Shown piece by piece: positions 12,806 to 16,733 of a stretch of DNA of 16,733 nt. The DNA comes from an uncultured Bacilli bacterium. GTDB lineage: Bacteria; Bacillota_I; Bacilli_A; RF39; UBA660. Position 1 is the stretch's first letter. Each line of letters opens with the position of its first letter. Below the pieces are notes generated by a model. That model saw only the letters and a list, made by a program, of their open reading frames with translations, did no database searches and was not told the DNA's origin. Made by a program: the position numbers and the translations under genes. The stretch is from contig CALVYO010000020.1 in assembly GCA_944372275.1 (NCBI GenBank), forward strand, positions 1 to 16,733, in the 5' to 3' direction.

Positions 12806-14151
12806 TTAATCAAACAATTTTTAGAGCATATGATATAAGAGGAATTTATAACGAACAAATTACAGATCAAACTGCTTATATATTAGGCAAAAGTTTTGGT
12901 AGTTATGTACAGTTAAAAGGAAAGAAGGAAGTATTAGTAGGATATGATAATAGGTTATCTTCTCCTAATTTAGCTGATAATCTAATTAAAGGATTATTAG
13001 AAACAGGTGTTAATGTAACTAATTTAGGTTTAGTTACAACACCTATGCTTTATTACGCAAGACAACATTTAAATAAGTGGGCTGCTATTATGATTACGGC
13101 TTCTCATAATCCAAGTAACCATAATGGATTTAAAATTTCATTTGATGAAAATGGTAATGCAGCAGGTGAAGAGATAATTGCTTTTAGAGATTTTACTAAT
13201 AAAAATGAATTTGTAAAAGGTAGTGGCATTTTATCTAATTACGATATTAAAAATGAATATATCAATTTAATTGTTAGTAATTTAAAGATTAATAAAAATA
13301 TTAAGACAGTATTTGATTGTGGTAATGGAACAGTATCTATTATTTTAAAGGATATATTAGATAAGTTAAATATAACTTATGATTTGTTATATTGTGATAG
13401 TGACCCAACATTTCCTAATCATCATCCTGATCCATCAATAAGCTCTAATTTAGTTGATATTCAAAAAAGAGTAGTTGAATTAGGTTATGATATTGGTATT
13501 GCTATGGATGCTGATGGTGATAGAGTAAGAATAATCGATAATAAAGGTAATATAATTAATTCTGATGTTTATATGATAATGATGTATCGCTATTTAAAAG
13601 ATAAAATAGTTAATAAAGCATTATATGATGTTAAATGTTCTAAATCATTAATAGATGAGTTAAATAAATTAAGTTATGAACATATTATGTATCGAACTGG
13701 TAACTCTTACATGTATCGTAAATTTCATGAAGAAAGAATGGATTTTGCGGGTGAATATTCTGGTCATATGTGGTTTGGTGATAGATTTTATGGTTTTGAT
13801 GATGGATTGTATGCTGGATTACGTATGATAGAACTATTATCCAATAGTAATAAAAATTTAGATGAATTATATAATGATATAAATATATATTATTCAACTG
13901 ATGAATTGAAAATTAATACAACCGAAGAAAAAAAATATCAAGCAGTTGAAGAAGTAAAAAAATATGCGATATCTAAAAATTATAAATATAATGACATCGA
14001 TGGAATAAGAGTTGAATTTGAAGATGGATGGGCTTTAATTAGATTTTCTAATACAGGTCCTATAATAAGTGCTAGATTTGAAGCTAGTACTAAAGAAAGA
14101 CTACAACAAATAAATGACGAATTTATGACAATAATTAATAAATATAAATAA
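12802..14151 (+). CDS. Phosphomannomutase/phosphoglucomutase (alpha-D-phosphohexomutase)
   Basis: Interconverts hexose 6-phosphate and hexose 1-phosphate through a phosphoserine, feeding nucleotide-sugar synthesis. 449 residues, normal for bacterial PMM/PGM (AlgC/ManB group). Domain marks in order: FRAYDIRGI (7-15); phosphoserine loop TASHNP (99-104, Ser101); metal loop DADGDR (236-241, usual form D-G-D-G-D-R); sugar-binding loop GEYSGH (317-322); C-terminal phosphate loop RFSNTGP. GEYSGH rather than GEMSGH with FRxYDIRG fits a dual mannose/glucose enzyme, not GlmM. ATG 12802, with GGAGG (12792-12796) inside the end of dgkA, is chosen over ATG 12790, which precedes the ribosome site. Confidence 0.92.
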   Translation: MINQTIFRAYDIRGIYNEQITDQTAYILGKSFGSYVQLKGKKEVLVGYDNRLSSPNLADNLIKGLLETGVNVTNLGLVTTPMLYYARQHLNKWAAIMITASHNPSNHNGFKISFDENGNAAGEEIIAFRDFTNKNEFVKGSGILSNYDIKNEYINLIVSNLKINKNIKTVFDCGNGTVSIILKDILDKLNITYDLLYCDSDPTFPNHHPDPSISSNLVDIQKRVVELGYDIGIAMDADGDRVRIIDNKGNIINSDVYMIMMYRYLKDKIVNKALYDVKCSKSLIDELNKLSYEHIMYRTGNSYMYRKFHEERMDFAGEYSGHMWFGDRFYGFDDGLYAGLRMIELLSNSNKNLDELYNDINIYYSTDELKINTTEEKKYQAVEEVKKYAISKNYKYNDIDGIRVEFEDGWALIRFSNTGPIISARFEASTKERLQQINDEFMTIINKYK

Positions 14152-14156
14152 AACTA

Positions 14157-14185
14157 TTTTCAATAAGTAAAAAAAATGATATTAT
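14157..14185 (+). promoter_or_regulatory. Possible promoter of the DUF4234-DUF2752 pair
   Basis: TTTTCA (14157-14162), 17-bp spacer, TATTAT (14180-14185) with an upstream TG (14177-14178). Moderate match; no terminator is visible before it, so readthrough from the phosphomutase is also possible. Confidence 0.4.
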
Positions 14186-14204
14186 TATATTAAGGAGGAG
14201 TAAT

Positions 14205-14555
14205 ATGTTAAAGGAGAAGAATATTGCGGTTGCGATTATATTATCATTATTAACATGTGGTATTTATGGAATTGTTTGGTTTATAAATCTTACAGATGAT
14301 GCTGCATATATTAATGAGGATCGTAGTTTTTCTGGAGGTAAAGCATTTTTATTCACTTTAATTACATGTGGAATTTATGGTATCTATTGGAATTATAAAA
14401 TGGGAAAAACTTTATATGATGGAAAAACAAAACGTGGCTTGCATGCTTCAGATAATTCAATATTATATTTGATTTTAGGGCTTATTGGATTAGGTATAGT
14501 TAATTATTGCTTAATGCAAAATGAAATTAATGAAGTAGCAAATCAAGCAAAATAA
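14205..14555 (+). CDS. DUF4234 domain membrane protein
   Basis: 116 residues, integral membrane protein of unknown function. The DUF4234 pattern is clear and duplicated: LLTCGIYGIVWFINLTDDA near residue 15 and ITCGIYGIYWNYKMGKTLYD near residue 50, each a hydrophobic helix ending in the Cys-Gly-Ile-Tyr-Gly turn; a third hydrophobic segment (ILYLILGLIGLGIVNYCLMQ) follows, then a polar tail. SD AAGGAGGAG stands before ATG 14205. Followed after 12 bp by a DUF2752 gene; these two families of small membrane proteins are often found together, but no role is established for the pair. Confidence 0.88.
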   Translation: MLKEKNIAVAIILSLLTCGIYGIVWFINLTDDAAYINEDRSFSGGKAFLFTLITCGIYGIYWNYKMGKTLYDGKTKRGLHASDNSILYLILGLIGLGIVNYCLMQNEINEVANQAK

Positions 14556-14567
14556 GGAGTTGGCAAT

Positions 14568-14957
14568 ATGGTAAAAAATATTAAGATAAAAATTATGATA
14601 AGCTTAATAGTTATTTTACTTTGCACTTCTTTTTTTTTCTTATATACTAAGATTAATATATTTATTCCTTGCATATTTCATGAATTAACAGGATTATATT
14701 GTCCTGGCTGTGGCATAACAAGATGTTTAATAGCAATAATAAAGTTAGACTTTATGCAAGCATTTCGGTATAATATGTTAGTTTTTATTTTGTTACCTAT
14801 ATTTACATTTATTGGAATTAAAAAGTATTATTGTTGGCTTTTAAATAAACAATGTATTTTATTTTCTAATCGATTTTATATTACTTTAGCAATTATAACT
14901 ATATTATTCGGAATATTGCGAAATATTTTTCCTGTTTTCGCACCAACAATTATTTGA
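14568..14957 (+). CDS. DUF2752 domain membrane protein
   Basis: 129 residues. An N-terminal hydrophobic segment (about 9-27) leads to the DUF2752 core CIFHELTGLYCPGCGITRCL: Cys, then TG.YCPGCG.TR, followed by a 'DFMQAFRYNMLVFILLP' helix matching '.F..A...N.L......', and a last hydrophobic helix. The CPGC motif may bind metal or be redox active; this is inference. SD AAGGAG (14554-14559) partly overlaps the DUF4234 stop, so the two genes form an operon. The TGA stop lies inside the -35 of the prfA promoter. Confidence 0.88.
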   Translation: MVKNIKIKIMISLIVILLCTSFFFLYTKINIFIPCIFHELTGLYCPGCGITRCLIAIIKLDFMQAFRYNMLVFILLPIFTFIGIKKYYCWLLNKQCILFSNRFYITLAIITILFGILRNIFPVFAPTII

Positions 14958-14982
14958 ATTTTATTTAATTATATAGTATAAT
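14954..14982 (+). promoter_or_regulatory. Promoter of prfA-prmC
   Basis: TTGAAT (14954-14959), 17-bp spacer, TATAAT (14977-14982). The -35 overlaps the stop codon of the DUF2752 gene. Leader to ATG 15009 about 20 nt. Confidence 0.7.
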
Positions 14983-15008
14983 TTTATATTGAGAAATGGG
15001 TGAAAATT

Positions 15009-16064
15009 ATGATTGAAAGATTAACTGCTATTGAGAATAGATATAATGAGATAACTAGAGAGTTGATGAAACCAGAAAACGTATCAGATATTAAAAAAGC
15101 AACTAGTTTATCAAAAGAACAAGCAAGTTTGAAAGATGCTTATGATGCTTATCAAGAATATAAAAAGATAACTAAAGATATTGAAGATGCAAAAGAAATG
15201 GTAAAAGATCCAGAATTAGGAGAATTTGCAAAAGAAGAATTAGAAAATAATCAAAATAAACTAGATAAACTAACTAAAGATATTGAAGTTATGTTATTAC
15301 CAAAGGATCCTAACGATGGTAAAGATGTTATCGTTGAAATTAGAGGTGCCGCTGGTGGTGATGAAGGCAATATTTTTGCTGGTGATTTATTTGATATGTA
15401 TAAAAAATTAGCAGAAAGAAATGGTTGGAAGATTGAAATAGTTGAAGAAGAAAAATCAGAAGCAGGTGGATATTCATTAATTAGTTTTATCGTAAGAGGC
15501 GAAAATGTTTATTCAAAATTAAAATATGAATCAGGGGCACACCGTGTCCAAAGAGTACCAGTTACCGAAACGCAAGGTCGAGTTCACACTTCAACAGCAA
15601 CAGTTTTAGTAATGCCTGAAGCCGAAGAATTAGATTGTGATTTAGATATGAATGATGTTAGAATCGACATAACTAGAAGTAGTGGTTGTGGTGGTCAAGG
15701 CGTTAATACAACCGATTCCGCTGTAAGACTTACGCATATTCCAACGGGGATAGTTGTTTATTCTCAAACCGAAAGAAGTCAAATTAAAAACAAAGAAAAA
15801 GCGATTAAAATATTACAAGCTCGTCTATATGATTTAAAAATGCAAGAAAGAGAAAAAGAGATGGGTGAAGAAAGAAGAAGTAAAATTGGTACAGGTGATC
15901 GTTCAGAAAAAATAAGAACATATAATTATCCACAAAATAGGGTAACCGATCATCGTATTGGCTTTACTTTAAATACATTGGATAGAGTAATGCAAGGGGA
16001 TATTGATAAAGTAATCGATGCTTTAATAGTGGAAGATCAAAATAGAAAATTAAGAGGAGAATAA
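15009..16064 (+). CDS. prfA: Peptide chain release factor 1 (RF1)
   Basis: Recognises UAA and UAG in the ribosomal A site and triggers release of the finished protein. 351 residues (family about 355-360). N-terminal coiled-coil domain 1 (about 1-95, Glu/Lys-rich); domain 2 with the RF1 stop-reading tripeptide P-V-T at 184-186 in QRVPVTETQGR; catalytic loop GGQ at 228-230 in SSGCGGQGVNTTDSAVR, whose Gln is the target of PrmC methylation, encoded next. The PxT motif sets it apart from RF2 (SPF). Start at ATG 15009 (GGGTG 14997-15001 upstream) gives MIERLTAIENRY; GTG 15000 sits in the ribosome site. Frequent TGA stops in the window mean that a separate RF2 must be encoded elsewhere. Confidence 0.97.
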   Translation: MIERLTAIENRYNEITRELMKPENVSDIKKATSLSKEQASLKDAYDAYQEYKKITKDIEDAKEMVKDPELGEFAKEELENNQNKLDKLTKDIEVMLLPKDPNDGKDVIVEIRGAAGGDEGNIFAGDLFDMYKKLAERNGWKIEIVEEEKSEAGGYSLISFIVRGENVYSKLKYESGAHRVQRVPVTETQGRVHTSTATVLVMPEAEELDCDLDMNDVRIDITRSSGCGGQGVNTTDSAVRLTHIPTGIVVYSQTERSQIKNKEKAIKILQARLYDLKMQEREKEMGEERRSKIGTGDRSEKIRTYNYPQNRVTDHRIGFTLNTLDRVMQGDIDKVIDALIVEDQNRKLRGE

Positions 16065-16065
16065 T

Positions 16066-16733
16066 TTGACTGATATTGAATACTTAAAAAAATATTTAGA
16101 TTCTGATAAATTAGAAGAAGGTATTAATAAATTAAAGCAAGGAATACCAGTTCAATATATTGTAGGTAATGTTGAATTTTATGGTAATATTATCGAAGTA
16201 AATAAAGATGTTCTAATACCTAGATTTGAAACAGAAGAATTAGTTGATCGAGTAATAAAAAAATTAAAAAATAAAAAAAATTTAGATATAGTTGATTTGG
16301 GTACAGGAAGTGGATGTATTGCTATCTCACTAGCTAAAAATTTAAATAGTAATATTGATGCTGTAGATATTTCTAATAATGCTTTAGAAATAGCAAAAAA
16401 AAATGCTTTTAACAATAAAGTTAATATTAATTTTTATTTAGGAGATATGTTAAATCCATTAAATAAAAAATATGATTTAATAATTAGTAATCCACCATAT
16501 ATTGCTTATGATGAAGAAATTATGGACATAGTTAAAAATAACGAACCACATCTTGCTTTATATGCAGATAATGACGGTTTATATTATTATGAACAAATAT
16601 TAAAAAATGTTAATAAATATTTGAAAGATGAATATTTAATTGCTTTTGAAATAGGGTATAAACAAGCAAAAGAAATCGAGTCTTTAGCCCATACTTATTT
16701 ATCTTGTAAAGTTACTATTGAAAAAGATTTATC
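16066..16733 (+). CDS. prmC: Release factor glutamine methyltransferase PrmC (3' end outside window)
   Basis: Methylates the GGQ glutamine of RF1 (and RF2) with S-adenosylmethionine. 222 codons are seen before the window ends. Start is TTG 16066, 1 nt after the prfA stop, with AGAGGAG (16053-16059) at 6-nt spacing; an in-frame TAA at 16051 rules out any earlier start. Motifs: PVQYIVG (28-34), IPRFETEELV, SAM motif I DLGTGSG (77-83), catalytic NPPY (142-145), which positions the Gln amide. Only about 27 residues precede PVQYIVG, while typical PrmC has about 60-70 there: the N-terminal helical domain that touches the release factor is mostly missing. Operon with prfA. Confidence 0.93.
   Translation, partial: MTDIEYLKKYLDSDKLEEGINKLKQGIPVQYIVGNVEFYGNIIEVNKDVLIPRFETEELVDRVIKKLKNKKNLDIVDLGTGSGCIAISLAKNLNSNIDAVDISNNALEIAKKNAFNNKVNINFYLGDMLNPLNKKYDLIISNPPYIAYDEEIMDIVKNNEPHLALYADNDGLYYYEQILKNVNKYLKDEYLIAFEIGYKQAKEIESLAHTYLSCKVTIEKDL

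Noticed and set aside
12520..12870. Minus-strand reading frame opposite dgkA
   Set aside because: It mirrors the coding of dgkA and the mutase start, has no ribosome site and no recognisable protein pattern; the plus-strand genes have full family motifs.
1..16733. Mycoplasma genetic code (TGA = Trp)
   Set aside because: Several genes end cleanly at TGA with the next gene's ribosome site at the right place, and Trp is TGG throughout.
1..16733. CRISPR arrays, tRNA or rRNA genes, complete insertion sequences
   Set aside because: No regularly spaced repeats beyond the two copies at 4871-4916, no cloverleaf-like or rRNA-like sequence, and no transposase with terminal inverted repeats was seen.

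Overview
The window is a chromosomal segment of a very AT-rich, low-GC Gram-positive bacterium (Firmicutes/Bacilli side, possibly one of the uncultured gut lineages near the Mollicutes). This rests on base composition, strong Bacillus-like Shine-Dalgarno sequences, TTGACA/TATAAT and extended -10 promoters, a CIRCE heat-shock operator, and a bile salt hydrolase, which points to an animal gut. TGA is used as a normal stop (ends of the NUDIX, restriction-enzyme, dgkA and DUF2752 genes) and Trp is TGG, so the code is the standard bacterial one, not the Mycoplasma code. The species cannot be named from the sequence.

Layout. 1-340: 3' end of an Rpn-type nuclease/transposase gene with its terminator. 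398-601: small unknown protein. 657-2609: recG helicase with its own promoter. 2626-2750: a consensus promoter, about 65 nt of structured and unusually GC-rich sequence, and a strong intrinsic terminator; this is an unassigned small RNA or attenuator leader. 2818-4786: a tight three-gene operon (HMA-like Cys protein, NUDIX hydrolase, HExxH metallopeptidase joined to an ADP-ribosyltransferase-like HGSP domain). 4871-5913: a membrane-anchored Ig-like protein behind a consensus promoter with two 22-nt direct repeats just upstream. 5959-6078: coding-like fragment without a start. 6184-9525: a restriction-modification operon (N6-adenine methyltransferase, PD-(D/E)xK endonuclease, third protein of unknown role), followed closely by bile salt hydrolase. 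10539-11110: Hsp20 under CIRCE control. 11095-12353: a decay zone with a truncated, frameshifted glycosyltransferase (minus strand), an intact small VbhA-like antitoxin and the remnant of its Fic partner with a destroyed active site. 12413-14151: dgkA (undecaprenol/diacylglycerol kinase) overlapping a phosphomannomutase/phosphoglucomutase. 14205-14957: DUF4234 and DUF2752 membrane proteins. 15009-end: prfA (RF1) and prmC (RF1 methyltransferase, cut by the window edge).

How genes work together. dgkA and the hexose phosphomutase probably serve envelope polymer synthesis (lipid carrier plus activated sugars). prfA-prmC is the classic translation-termination pair, substrate and modifying enzyme. 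The R-M operon is a defence island, and with the neighbouring bile salt hydrolase and the decayed toxin-antitoxin and glycosyltransferase genes it marks 6.1-12.3 kb as accessory DNA between housekeeping blocks. The most novel items are the RNA element at 2661-2750, the metallopeptidase/ART-like fusion beside a NUDIX hydrolase, the unclassified endonuclease with its third partner, and the orphaned anti-Fic antitoxin.
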